From: Dongia_A sp039808885
GTDB lineage: Bacteria > Pseudomonadota > Alphaproteobacteria > Dongiales > Dongiaceae
Reading direction: 5' to 3'
DNA length: 64,000 nucleotides
Assembly (NCBI GenBank): GCA_039808885.1
Contig: JBDHTX010000001.1
Span: 229,231-293,230, forward strand
The notes beneath the pieces are model-generated. The model saw only the letters and a list, made by a program, of their open reading frames with translations, was not told the DNA's origin and did not search any database. The position numbers and the translations under genes are program-made. Shown piece by piece: positions 1 to 10,294 of this stretch. Numbering within the stretch: position 1 is the first letter of the stretch; the number at the start of each line of letters is the position of its first letter.

Positions 1-41
1 CCCCAGCCGAGCAGTCCGAACAGTGATGGCTCAGCGTTCAT
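1..41 (-). CDS. Partial N-terminus, probable amino-acid ABC transporter permease
   Basis: Only the first 13 codons lie in the window (MNAEPSLFGLLGWG-like), running off the left edge. The ATG at 41 has a strong GGGGGAG ribosome-binding site about 4 bases upstream. It is read in the same direction as the periplasmic binding protein at 206-994, and a permease is the usual next gene in such operons. The product name is inferred from that position and from the short hydrophobic start. It cannot be confirmed from 13 residues. Confidence 0.45.
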   Translation of the reverse strand, partial: MNAEPSLFGLLGW

Positions 42-140
42 GTCTCCCCCGGACGAAATTCCGCCCCATCGTTTCTGGTCACCGCGGCGGCGGTTCCCGC
101 CTGCCTACTCCGTCCGCTCCCAAGGTGTTGCTATAGCACG

Positions 141-179
141 AAAAGAAAGAGGCCGCCCGATGTTTCATCGGGCGGCCTC
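141..179 (-). terminator. Rho-independent terminator-like hairpin after the binding-protein gene
   Basis: A perfect 14-bp inverted repeat (149-162 with 166-179, loop of 3) is followed on the minus strand by TTTCTTTT. It lies 27 bases past the stop of the binding-protein gene and before the next gene's ATG at 41. It probably lowers read-through, so that the binding protein is made in excess over the membrane components. Confidence 0.8.
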
Positions 180-205
180 CCGTCGTTTCCCAGACGGCCG
201 AATAG

Positions 206-994
206 CTACATCGACGGCTTTTGGATCTGGTCGCCGAGGCCCGGATAGGTGGCCAGCATCTCGTCATACTTGCCGCTCTTCACCACCGCGGCGATGCCGG
301 CATTCAGCTTGTCCTTCAGCGCGGTGTCCTCCTTGCGGATGCCGCCGCCGACACCCTCGCCGAAGATCGGATCCATCGGCCAGGTGATCTTGGTCGCGAA
401 ATCCTTGTGCGTTTCCAGGAACGGCGCCAGCGAGGTCGCCGATTCGGACACGTAGTCGAGGCGGCCGGCCGCGAGATCGGCCAGTGCGTTGTCCAGCGTG
501 TCGTAGAGCTTCACTTCGGCGACGCTGCCGAAATACTTCTCCACGAAGTTGGCGTGAATGGTCGAGGTCTGCACGCCGATGACCTTGCCCTTCATGCTGT
601 CCGGCGCGTTCATGTCGATCTTGGTGTCGTCCGACGCCAAGCCGATCATGGTGTTGGCCGAATCATAGTACATGTCGGTGAAGTCGATGACCTTGCGGCG
701 CTCCTCGGTGCGCGACATCGAGGACCAGATCACGTCGATCTTCTTCTCGGTCAGCGCCGGGATGATGCCGTCCCAGGCCACTTCAACCAACTGGCAATTC
801 ATCTTCTCGGCTTCGCAGACGGCCTTCATCAGATCCATTTCGAAGCCGACCCAGTTGCCGCCCGCATCCTTGGACGAGAACGGCGGATAGGGCTCCGCGG
901 CAACGCCGAACTTCACGACATCGTCCGCCTGAGCCGTCATGGCCGAGAACGCGAGCACTGCGCCGGCGATCAAGCCACCGATGACCTTCTTCAT
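206..994 (-). CDS. Amino-acid ABC transporter, periplasmic substrate-binding protein
   Basis: A family 3 solute-binding protein (PF00497 type) of 262 residues that would capture a polar amino acid in the periplasm and deliver it to an inner-membrane permease. The start used is the ATG at 994, which gives a classic signal peptide (MKK, hydrophobic stretch, cleavage near AQA-DD) and has AGGA just upstream; a start at 1039 would bury the signal. Family motifs visible include PYPPFSS, GFEMDLMKAVC, and WDGIIPAL followed by DVIWSSMSRTEERRKVIDFT. A terminator-like hairpin follows, and the permease N-terminus begins at 41. The exact substrate cannot be read from sequence. Confidence 0.9.
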   Translation of the reverse strand: MKKVIGGLIAGAVLAFSAMTAQADDVVKFGVAAEPYPPFSSKDAGGNWVGFEMDLMKAVCEAEKMNCQLVEVAWDGIIPALTEKKIDVIWSSMSRTEERRKVIDFTDMYYDSANTMIGLASDDTKIDMNAPDSMKGKVIGVQTSTIHANFVEKYFGSVAEVKLYDTLDNALADLAAGRLDYVSESATSLAPFLETHKDFATKITWPMDPIFGEGVGGGIRKEDTALKDKLNAGIAAVVKSGKYDEMLATYPGLGDQIQKPSM

Positions 995-1200
995 CTTCCT
1001 GTATCCCTCGATGATTGTAACGGGCCGATCGGCCCACAAGCCTCCCGGGCCATTGCTTGGTTACCCCGATTGCGGAGGCCCACCCGATCGGTTCGATGAC
1101 GAAACTAGCATAGGGAAATTGCCGCTGGGTAGCAGGATTCACACCAAAGATGCCGCAAATTCCCGTGATGTTCCCGTATTGTCCAGTCGGTCAGAACGGG

Positions 1201-2370
1201 CTAGATGCGGCCCAGATGCCGGGCCAACCGGTCCATCGCCTGGGCCAGGCGGTCATTGCTCTGGGCGTAGCACATGCGCAGATACGGGGCGCCGCCGGCG
1301 CCAAAGGCGGTGCCGGGCGCAAGGCCGACGCCCGCCTCCTTCACCAGTCGTTTGCAGAACTCGACCGGATCGCCCATCTCCTCGATCTTCAGCATCAGGT
1401 AGTAGGACGCGTCGGCCGGAATGACCGAGACCCGGTTCATCGCCGAAAGGCGCTCCATCACCAGGTCGCGGCCCTGGCGGCAGCGCTCCACCATCCATTT
1501 GACCCAGGGCTCGCCCTGGCGGATCGCCGCCACGCAGCCGGCCTGAAGGAATCCCTGCCCGCCGGAGGTGTTGAACTCGATCAGCCGGTCGAGCTGGTCG
1601 GTCAGGCCCTGGGGCATGATCATCCACCCCACCCGCCAGCCGGTCATGGCCCAGGTCTTGGAGAAGGAATTGACCACGAACAGCGGGTCCTCCGGCCTGG
1701 CGATTTCCAGGAAGGACGGCGCCACCGGGGCGTTGTAGACGAGCCGGTTGTAGACCTCGTCGGAAATGAGGGCGATGCCGCGGGCGCGGCAGAAATCGAG
1801 CGTCGCCCGGCGCTGCGCCTCGGGCATGATCCAGCCGGTCGGATTGCCGGGCGAGGCGATGTAGATCGCCTTGGTGCGCGCATCGCAGGCGGCGAACAGG
1901 CTTTCGATATCCAGCTCCCAGCCATGCGCTGTGCCGACCAGCGGAACCTGCTTGGCGACGCCGCCCTGGATCTGGGCGCAGGCGAAGATGTTCGGCCAGA
2001 CCGGCGTCACGCAGACGATGTTGTCGCCGGCCGAGAGCAGCGTCTGGACGATCAGCATCATGGCGTTCATGCCCGAGCTGGTGACGGCGATGCGGGCGTC
2101 GGCGATCTCCACGCCGTAGAGGTCGCGGTGATAGTCGGCCAGCGCCTGGCGCAGTTCCGGGATGCCGCGCTTGTGGGTGTAGAAGGTCTGCCCTTCCTGC
2201 AGCGCCTTGGTCGTCGCGTCGCAGATGAAGCGCGGCGTCGGCAGGTCGCCCTGGCCCACCCACATGCCGATGGTATCGGGATAGTCGAAGCCCATGCGCC
2301 AGACCTCGACGATCTTGGATTCCTCCAGTTCGGCGATGTCGGGGCGGATGTTCACCGGAAACGCAGTCAT
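1201..2370 (-). CDS. PLP-dependent class I/II aminotransferase
   Basis: A fold-type I aminotransferase of 389 residues, full length for the family, cytoplasmic. The Schiff-base lysine is in SFSKTWAMTGWRVGW; the cofactor-binding region SPGNPTGW and SDEVYNRLVY and a C-terminal Arg (YLRMCYAQ) are also present. It probably moves an amino group between an amino acid and a 2-oxo acid; the substrate is not determinable. It starts 7 bases after the stop of the EamA exporter gene (2378-3286), so the two are probably co-transcribed and may act on the same compound. Confidence 0.88.
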   Translation of the reverse strand: MTAFPVNIRPDIAELEESKIVEVWRMGFDYPDTIGMWVGQGDLPTPRFICDATTKALQEGQTFYTHKRGIPELRQALADYHRDLYGVEIADARIAVTSSGMNAMMLIVQTLLSAGDNIVCVTPVWPNIFACAQIQGGVAKQVPLVGTAHGWELDIESLFAACDARTKAIYIASPGNPTGWIMPEAQRRATLDFCRARGIALISDEVYNRLVYNAPVAPSFLEIARPEDPLFVVNSFSKTWAMTGWRVGWMIMPQGLTDQLDRLIEFNTSGGQGFLQAGCVAAIRQGEPWVKWMVERCRQGRDLVMERLSAMNRVSVIPADASYYLMLKIEEMGDPVEFCKRLVKEAGVGLAPGTAFGAGGAPYLRMCYAQSNDRLAQAMDRLARHLGRI

Positions 2371-2377
2371 TGACGCC

Positions 2378-3286
2378 TCATTCTGCCATCTTGCGCGCGA
2401 TGCCCGCTGCTGCCGGCGCCTGGCGGCGCCACAGGGCGAACACGTTGCCGACCAGGATCAGGGCGACCCCCAGGATCGCCTGGACCGGCGGGCGATAATC
2501 CTCGAACACCGCGCTCAAGGCCAGGGCCAGGATCGGGAACAGCACCGAGGAATAGGCCGCCCGGCTGGCGCCGATGCGCCGCGCCAGGGTGAGGAAACAG
2601 CCGAAGCCGATGACCGTGGCGAACAGCGCCAGGAACAGCATCGAGACCGTGTAGCTGGTGGCCGGGTTGTAGACCAGCGGCGCGCCATGCAGCATGGCGA
2701 AGACGAAGGAGACCGCCGCCCCCACGCACATGCCGATGGTGTTGGATTCGACCACGCCGATGCCGCGGCGGCCGAGCCCGACCGAGGCCATGTTGCCGAA
2801 GGATGCGCAGAGCGTGCCCAGCACCGACAGCACCAGGCCGAGGACGACGCCGTGGTTGATTTGGTGGCCGACGAAATCCGGCCAGAAGGTCAGCGCCAGC
2901 CCGACCAGTCCGAAGGCGGCGGCGACCGCCACGCGGGGCTCGATCCGATGGCCGAACAGGATGGCGCCGTTGACCATGTTCATCACCGTGATCATGGAAA
3001 ACACCACCGCCAGCAGCCCGGTCGCCAGATGCGCCGCCGCGTAATAGAACAGGATGTAGTTGGCCGAGAACAGGAACAGGCCGAGCAGCGCCATCAGGCC
3101 GACATCGCGGGTTGGAAAGCGGAAACGCCGCCCGGTCGCGAGGCAGAACGCCACCATGATCCCCGCCGCCAGGATGAAGCGATAGGCGATCGACAGCTCC
3201 GGCGCGACGCCGACCTGGTACAGCATCGCGTGCCAGGATACGCCCCAGACAATGACGGTGACGGTGTAAAGCGCCCAAGTCGGCAT
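2378..3286 (-). CDS. EamA/DMT-family transporter
   Basis: A drug/metabolite transporter of 302 residues with about ten hydrophobic segments forming two EamA repeats, expected in the inner membrane as a small-molecule exporter. The start at 3286 (MPTWALYTVTVIVWG) places the first membrane helix at the N-terminus and has AGGGG 7 to 11 bases upstream. An upstream ATG at 3337 would add a charged, proline-rich tail and is less likely. The first gene of a pair with the aminotransferase at 1201-2370, which suggests export of an amino acid or an amine product, but no substrate can be assigned. Confidence 0.85.
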   Translation of the reverse strand: MPTWALYTVTVIVWGVSWHAMLYQVGVAPELSIAYRFILAAGIMVAFCLATGRRFRFPTRDVGLMALLGLFLFSANYILFYYAAAHLATGLLAVVFSMITVMNMVNGAILFGHRIEPRVAVAAAFGLVGLALTFWPDFVGHQINHGVVLGLVLSVLGTLCASFGNMASVGLGRRGIGVVESNTIGMCVGAAVSFVFAMLHGAPLVYNPATSYTVSMLFLALFATVIGFGCFLTLARRIGASRAAYSSVLFPILALALSAVFEDYRPPVQAILGVALILVGNVFALWRRQAPAAAGIARKMAE

Positions 3287-3420
3287 CGAACGACCCCTGA
3301 ATGCGGCGCAGGCTAACGGAGGCCGCGCCCCCGGCACAATCCGCGCGCCTGCATGGCGGTCATGCGCGGGACGGGATCAGCGATTGTCGCCGGACAATCC
3401 CCTCAGGTTAGAACCGGGGG

Positions 3421-4614
3421 CTAGAACCGGTCCGCGGCATCCGCGGCCAGGCGCCGGGCGATCTCCGGCATCAGGGCGGCGTCGACATTGGCGAAGGCGA
3501 CGCGGAGGAATTCGTCCTGATTGGCGCCGAACACGCTGCCCGGCAGGGCCAGCAGGTTCTGCCGGTCGGCCAGACGCCGCGCCACCGCCGCCGCCTTCTG
3601 GCCGCGATGCGGATGCCGGACATAGGCGAAATAGGCGCCGGCGGTGATCAACTCGTAGCCGAGATCGTTGCGCCCGAAGGCCTTGACCAGCGCCGCGCGG
3701 CGGTCGCGCATCATCAGCGTGTTGGCGCGCCGCCATTCGGCCAGGTGGCCGAGGCCGAAATGCGCCGCCTCCTGGCCCACGCGCGGGGCGCAGATCGCGA
3801 CGCAATCCATCGTCTTCGCCGCGTGGTCGATGAAGCCCCTGTCGGCGACGATGGCGCCGACCCGGTAGCCGGTCATCGCGAAGACCTTGGAGAAGCTGTA
3901 GAGGTGGATCAGCGTGCCGGCCCAATCCGCGTCGCGCAGCAGGTCATGCGGGGCGCCATCGACGGGCAGGAAATCGCGATAGGTCTCGTCCAGAACCAGG
4001 GCGATGTTGCGCCGGCGCGCCAGGTCGCGGAAGGCGCGCAGGGTCGCCGGCTTGTAGATGGCCCCGGTCGGGTTGTTGGGCGAGACCAGGACAATGGCGC
4101 GGGTTTTCGGCGTGATGGCGCGCTCCGCCTCGGCCAGGTCTGGCTCGCCGCCAGCCTCCGGGCGAAAGGCGAGCGGCACCAGGCGGATGCCCAGCATCTG
4201 CAGCCACATCTCGTAGTTGAAGTAGAAGGGCGCCGGCATGACGATCTCGTCGCCCGCCTGGGCCAGGCTCATCATGGTGAGGCAGAAGGCCTGGTTGCAC
4301 CCGGCGGTGATCATCACCTGCTCCGGCTTCACCGCGGCGCCGTAGAAGCCGTTGATGTCGGCGGCCAGGCTTTCGCGCAATTTCGGCAGGCCGCAGATGT
4401 CGGTGTAACGCGAGGTGGTCGGCTCGACGACCAGCTTCGCCAGGTGCTGCTGCAGCGCCGGCGGCGGCGGATAGCCCGGCACCGCCTGGCAGACATCGAT
4501 CAGCGGCTTGTCGGCGGGGAAAGTGCGCCCCGCGATCCAGCCCTGCGCCTCGGCGATCGCCGGCTCGGCAACGGCGGCAAGAAGCGGGTTGAAGCTGTAC
4601 TGCGGGCCGCTCAC
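3421..4614 (-). CDS. PLP-dependent class I/II aminotransferase (second copy)
   Basis: A fold-type I aminotransferase of 397 residues. It has SPNNPTGAIY, LDETYRDFL, the PLP lysine in YSFSKVFAMTGYRVG and a C-terminal FLRVAFAN arginine. The best start is GTG at 4614 with GGGGG 6 to 10 bases upstream. A longer frame from 4662 begins inside an intergenic repeat (peptide MDCRVKPGNDD) and should not be used. It is only distantly similar to the aminotransferase at 1201-2370, so it is not a recent duplicate. It lies downstream of acetoacetyl-CoA synthetase on the same strand with the repeat between them. Substrate unknown. Confidence 0.87.
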   Translation of the reverse strand: MSGPQYSFNPLLAAVAEPAIAEAQGWIAGRTFPADKPLIDVCQAVPGYPPPPALQQHLAKLVVEPTTSRYTDICGLPKLRESLAADINGFYGAAVKPEQVMITAGCNQAFCLTMMSLAQAGDEIVMPAPFYFNYEMWLQMLGIRLVPLAFRPEAGGEPDLAEAERAITPKTRAIVLVSPNNPTGAIYKPATLRAFRDLARRRNIALVLDETYRDFLPVDGAPHDLLRDADWAGTLIHLYSFSKVFAMTGYRVGAIVADRGFIDHAAKTMDCVAICAPRVGQEAAHFGLGHLAEWRRANTLMMRDRRAALVKAFGRNDLGYELITAGAYFAYVRHPHRGQKAAAVARRLADRQNLLALPGSVFGANQDEFLRVAFANVDAALMPEIARRLAADAADRF

Positions 4615-4630
4615 CGCGCGCCCCCAAAGA

Positions 4631-4733
4631 TCGTCATTGCCGGGCTTGACCCGGCAATCCAAGTGCAGTTCCGCGTCTCCAAGGAACTTGGATCACCGGG
4701 TCTCGACACTTCGTGTCGGCCCGGTGATGACGA
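4631..4733. repeat. Intergenic composite palindromic repeat, family 1
   Basis: The outer ends TCGTCA and TGACGA are inverted. Inside are two hairpins: ATTGCCGGG/CCCGGCAAT around CTTGA, and a CACCGGG/CCCGGTG stem holding a smaller one. It resembles the elements at 24579-24682 and 60666-60776. It lies between acetoacetyl-CoA synthetase and the second aminotransferase and creates a false N-terminal extension for the latter. Such GC-rich palindromic repeats are common between genes in Alphaproteobacteria. Confidence 0.75.
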
Positions 4734-4753
4734 AGTGTGGAGGCAAGCTCTCA

Positions 4754-6721
<1,968 letters not shown>

Positions 6722-6862
6722 CGAATCTCGCTCGTTCCTGTCGCGGCAGCCCGCTTCCGCACCGCTCTCCTGCGCCCGTCGCATGGCGCCCCGCAGCGGC
6801 AACAGTGGCGGGGACGTGCCTTTGTCTCTAATCTGCTATGTCTAATCTGCCGGGCCAGTCAG

Positions 6863-7846
6863 TTGCTACACAAGAATAAAGCCTCGCGGCCGCCGCCGAA
6901 CCATGTATTGATCGCCGCGGGCTTGACGGTTTTCGCCGGCCTCTGCTTTGCCTGCCTGAGCGCCCAGGTCAAGTTCCTGTCCGGTGACCTGCACGGCTTC
7001 GTCATCACCTTCTGGCGCAATTTCTGGGGCCTGTTCTTCATGCTGCCCTGGCTCTACCGCCAGGGCCTGGGCGAGCTCAGCTGGCCGCGCATCCGCATGT
7101 TCACGCTGCGCTCGGCGATCAGCCTCGCCTCCATGCTGTGCGGCTTCACCTCCCTGCACTACCTGACGCTGGCCAACGGCACCGCGCTCAGCTTCACCGC
7201 GCCGCTCTTCGCCACCATCATGGCGGCGGTGGTCCTGGGCGAGACGGTGCGGCGGCGGCGCTGGTCGGCGACCATCGTCGGGTTCATCGGAGTGCTGATC
7301 GTGTTGCGGCCGACCGTCAGCGGCATCAGCTACGGCGAGGTCCTGGCCCTGGCCGGCGCCTTCCTGACCGCCCTGGTCATCATCATCGTCAAGCAGATGT
7401 CGAAGACCGAGCCGAGCAACGCCATCGTCGCCTACATGGTGCTGCTGCTGACCCCCATGTCGCTGGTCGTCGCCGTCCCGTTCTGGAGCTGGCCGCAGCC
7501 GAGCGACTGGCCCTTCGTCATCGGCATGGGGCTGGCCGGCACGATCGGCCATGTCTGCTGGACCCGCGCCATCTCCATGGCCGATGCCTCTGTCGTGGTG
7601 CCGTTCGACTATGTGCGGCTGATCTTCACCATCGTCATCGGCATCCTGGCCTTCAACGAGCGTCCCGACCTCCACACCCTGGTCGGGGCCGGCATCATCG
7701 TCTGCGCCGGCATCTATATCGCGCGGCGCGAGGCGATGATGAACCAGGGGACAGCGCAGCAGGCGGTCGCCGCCGCCGGCGACCCGGCGCGGCCGGCGGA
7801 GCCCGTCCGGCCGGATCCGGACCGGCCGGACCGGGATCGCTCATGA
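6863..7846 (+). CDS. EamA/DMT-family transporter (first of a tandem pair)
   Basis: A ten-helix EamA-type inner-membrane transporter of 327 residues with a Pro/Arg/Asp-rich cytoplasmic tail (about residues 295-327). No ATG is available in frame near the N-terminus, so the start is probably TTG at 6863 or TTG at 6908; no clear ribosome-binding site marks either. The two EamA repeats are recognisable, the second containing DASVVVPFDYVRLIFT. Its stop overlaps the start of the next transporter by ATGA. The pair are clear paralogues and could act as a heterodimer or on related substrates. The substrate is unknown. Confidence 0.82.
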   Translation: MLHKNKASRPPPNHVLIAAGLTVFAGLCFACLSAQVKFLSGDLHGFVITFWRNFWGLFFMLPWLYRQGLGELSWPRIRMFTLRSAISLASMLCGFTSLHYLTLANGTALSFTAPLFATIMAAVVLGETVRRRRWSATIVGFIGVLIVLRPTVSGISYGEVLALAGAFLTALVIIIVKQMSKTEPSNAIVAYMVLLLTPMSLVVAVPFWSWPQPSDWPFVIGMGLAGTIGHVCWTRAISMADASVVVPFDYVRLIFTIVIGILAFNERPDLHTLVGAGIIVCAGIYIARREAMMNQGTAQQAVAAAGDPARPAEPVRPDPDRPDRDRS

Positions 7847-8754
7847 CGCGCGAGGCGGTGCTGAAGCGCTGGCACGGCCTGTCGCCCAATCTGCAGGGCG
7901 CCTGCTGGATGCTGCTGTCCTGCCTCGGCTTCTCGGCGATGGTGAGCTTCGTCAAGATCGCCGCCCGGGAACTCGGCCCCTTCGAGACCACCTTCTTCCG
8001 CTGCTTCTTCGGCCTGCTGGCGCTGTTCCCGCTGATCGCCTGGCATGGCATCGGGGCGCTCCGCACCCGGCATCTCGGGATGCACGCCTGGCGCGGCATC
8101 CTCGGCATGGTGTCGATGATGTGCGCCTATTTCGGCATCGAGCGCCTGCCGCTCGCCTCCTATACCGCGCTCAGCTTCTCCAAGCCGCTTTTCGCCATCG
8201 TGCTCGCGGTCTTCGTGCTCCATGAAACGGTGCGCTGGCGGCGCTGGGCGGCGACCCTCGTCGGCTTCTTCGGCGTGCTGGTGATGATGCGCCCGGGCAC
8301 CGAATCCTTCGATCCCAACGCGCTCTTCGCCCTGGGCGATGCGTTCTCCATCGCCATCCTGATCACCGTGCTGAAGCGGATCCCGGCCTATGAGAAGCCG
8401 CTCGCGATGCTGTTCTATTTCGGCCTCATCTCCTCGCCGCTGGCCTTGGCCTTGACCCTGGGAATGCAGCCCTGGGTGTGGCCGCGCGGAATCGACTGGG
8501 CGATGCTGGCGGCCATCGGAATCTTCGGCGCCTTGTCGCAATACTGGTGGATCATGGCCTTCCGCGCCGGGGAGGCCTCGGCGGTGGCGCCGTTCGACTA
8601 TTCGCGCCTGATCTTCACCGGCGCGGTCGGCTGGATGGTGTTCTCCGAAATCCCGGATGTGTGGACCCTGATCGGCGCCGGGCTGATCGTCGCGTCGACC
8701 GTCTATCTGGCGCGGCGCGAGGCGAAGCTGCGCGCCGAGGCGAGGCCGGGCTAG
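7843..8754 (+). CDS. EamA/DMT-family transporter (second of a tandem pair)
   Basis: An EamA-type transporter of 303 residues with about ten membrane segments. The ATG at 7843 overlaps the upstream gene's stop (ATGA), implying translational coupling. Matching segments of the two proteins (RRRRWSATIVGFIGVLIV against RWRRWAATLVGFFGVLVM, and VPFDYVRLIFT against APFDYSRLIFT) show that they arose by duplication. Its TAG stop overlaps the stop of the converging DUF1232 gene through the palindrome CTAG at 8751-8754. Export of a small metabolite is the likely role; which one is not visible. Confidence 0.85.
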   Translation: MTREAVLKRWHGLSPNLQGACWMLLSCLGFSAMVSFVKIAARELGPFETTFFRCFFGLLALFPLIAWHGIGALRTRHLGMHAWRGILGMVSMMCAYFGIERLPLASYTALSFSKPLFAIVLAVFVLHETVRWRRWAATLVGFFGVLVMMRPGTESFDPNALFALGDAFSIAILITVLKRIPAYEKPLAMLFYFGLISSPLALALTLGMQPWVWPRGIDWAMLAAIGIFGALSQYWWIMAFRAGEASAVAPFDYSRLIFTGAVGWMVFSEIPDVWTLIGAGLIVASTVYLARREAKLRAEARPG

Positions 8755-9125
8755 GACGAACTCTGCAGCAGGCGGTCGAGGGCTTCCTTGGCGCGCTGGC
8801 GATGTTCCGCCTTGATATGCGGCAGCACGGCGCGGATCGCCGCATAGATCGCGGTGGCGTCGTCGGCGAAGCCGAACAGCGGCAACACATCGGGCACCAG
8901 GTCGAACGGCACCACGAAATAAGCCAGGGCGCCGTAGAGAACGGCCTTCACCCGCAGCGGCGTCGTTGGATCGATGGCGCAGTAGTAGACGGCGGTGGCA
9001 TCGTCGATGAAAGGAACCTTGCGGGCCGTCGCCTTCAGCTTGCGCCAGAAGTCGCGTTCCACCCGGGCCTCGTCCTGCTTCAGCCGGTCCGCCTCGAGCG
9101 GGGTCAGTTCCTGCGCCATGACCAT
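8751..9125 (-). CDS. DUF1232 (YkvA-like) small protein
   Basis: A protein of 124 residues with a central DUF1232 segment: KAVLYGALAYFVVPFDLVPDVLPLFGFADDATAIYAA, where the PFDLVPD turn between two hydrophobic helices is diagnostic (shown in part here). The family is widespread; the function is not established, and a membrane-associated role is often assumed. Start ATG at 9125 or 9119; 9125 is preferred because GGGG lies about 10 bases upstream. It converges on the second DMT transporter, sharing CTAG. Confidence 0.8.
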   Translation of the reverse strand: MVMAQELTPLEADRLKQDEARVERDFWRKLKATARKVPFIDDATAVYYCAIDPTTPLRVKAVLYGALAYFVVPFDLVPDVLPLFGFADDATAIYAAIRAVLPHIKAEHRQRAKEALDRLLQSSS

Positions 9126-9213
9126 GGGATATGGCCCCGGCAACCGCCAATGCAAGACCCCGTGGCGGCAGGGGTGAAGGAATCCTTAACCAAGATTCCC
9201 TAGGCTGCGGGCC

Positions 9214-9864
9214 ATGCGCGCAACCCTGACCGCCCTCGCCATCTGCCTGTTCGTGCCGGCCGTCGCCGCGGCCGGGCAGGAGCCCGCGCCCGCGATCACC
9301 GATCCCTCCGGCGAGCAGACCAGCGCTGCCGCTCCAGCCAAGCCGCAATCCATCGTGGTCATGGTGGATGGCGAGGCGCGTTCCTGGGCGCCGCTGGAGA
9401 AAGGCACCGACGAAGCCTGGGCCGCCTATCTGGCCGGCGATTTCCCCAAGGCGGTGCCGGTCTTCGAGCGGCTGGCCAGGATCGGCCATCCGGTCGCGGA
9501 ATGGCTGATGGGCAACGTCTATTTCTTCGGCCAGGGCCGGCCGCGCGACTTCGCGCTGTCGCAGCAGATGTTCGAGGCGGCCGCCGACCAGGGCTACTTC
9601 GCCGCCTATGCGCCGACCGCGCAGATGTACGAGCAGGGCCTCGGCACGCCCATGGACCCCTCGAAGGCCTACTACTGGTACAACATCGCCGCCGCGCAAT
9701 TGCGCGACAGCGTCGAGCGCACCGACATGATCAAGCGCCGGGAGACCGTCGCCGCCCTGCTCACCCCGGCCCAGATCGAGGCGGCGCAGAAGCGCGCCAA
9801 CGCATTCCAGGCCAAGCAGGTCGTCCCGCCCGATCCCGAGGACGTGGACTGGCTGCAGGAATAG
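9214..9864 (+). CDS. Secreted Sel1/TPR-like repeat protein
   Basis: A protein of 216 residues with a signal peptide (MRATLTALAICLFVPAVAAAG) and then a linker rich in Ala and Pro. About residues 70-165 hold two or three Sel1-like repeats (AEWLMGNVYFFGQGRPRDFALSQQMFEAAA; APTAQMYEQGLGTPMDPSKAYYWYNIAAA; the first given here only as a landmark in the helical array). Sel1 repeats mediate protein-protein contacts, here probably in the periplasm. The gene stands alone, divergent from the DUF1232 gene and convergent with the OsmC gene. No partner can be named. Confidence 0.8.
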   Translation: MRATLTALAICLFVPAVAAAGQEPAPAITDPSGEQTSAAAPAKPQSIVVMVDGEARSWAPLEKGTDEAWAAYLAGDFPKAVPVFERLARIGHPVAEWLMGNVYFFGQGRPRDFALSQQMFEAAADQGYFAAYAPTAQMYEQGLGTPMDPSKAYYWYNIAAAQLRDSVERTDMIKRRETVAALLTPAQIEAAQKRANAFQAKQVVPPDPEDVDWLQE

Positions 9865-9874
9865 CGCGGTCGCG

Positions 9875-10294
9875 CTAATCCGCCTCCCGCACCTCGAAGT
9901 CGTGGGTGATCGTAGCGGTCTTCGCCAGCATGATGGAGGCGGAGCAGTATTTCTCCGCCGACAATTCGACGGCGCGGCCGACCGCTTCGCGCTTCAGGTT
10001 CCGCCCGGTCACCACGAAATGCACGTGGATGCGGGTGAAGACCTTGGGGTCCTCGGGTGCCCGCTCGGCCTCCAGCGTCGCCACGCAATCGCGCACGTCG
10101 TGCCGGCCCTTGGACAGGATATGGACGACATCGACGCTGGCGCAGCCGCCCATGCCCATCAGCATGTATTCCATCGGCGAGGGCGCGCTGCTTGCCTCCT
10201 CGCCGAGGATCTTGGCATGCATCGGCAGGGCATGGCCGCTGCCGCTTTCGGCAAGAAAAGAGCCGCCGCCGACCCAGGTGATTTTCGCCTTCAT
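9875..10294 (-). CDS. OsmC-family thiol peroxidase-like protein
   Basis: A protein of 139 residues of the OsmC/Ohr superfamily. The two redox cysteines are in GGCASVDV (about residue 51) and KYCSASIM (about residue 117), as in YhfA/OsmC-type members. The family reduces organic hydroperoxides, although many members are uncharacterised. The ATG at 10294 overlaps the stop of the racemase-family gene upstream (ATGA), so it is the last gene of a leftward operon that includes the TPR-methyltransferase gene. Confidence 0.88.
   Translation of the reverse strand: MKAKITWVGGGSFLAESGSGHALPMHAKILGEEASSAPSPMEYMLMGMGGCASVDVVHILSKGRHDVRDCVATLEAERAPEDPKVFTRIHVHFVVTGRNLKREAVGRAVELSAEKYCSASIMLAKTATITHDFEVREAD

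Noticed and set aside
4615..4662. N-terminal extension MDCRVKPGNDD on the aminotransferase at 3421
   Set aside because: It is translated from the intergenic palindromic repeat. GTG at 4614 with GGGGG upstream is the better start.
6838..6879. 13-codon mini-ORF overlapping the start of the first EamA gene
   Set aside because: It has no ribosome-binding site and no attenuator structure around it; it seems to be chance.
9179..9199. GGAATC-N9-GATTCC inverted repeat in the DUF1232/Sel1 gap
   Set aside because: Six-base arms with a nine-base spacer occur by chance often, and nothing nearby indicates a regulator or a terminator.
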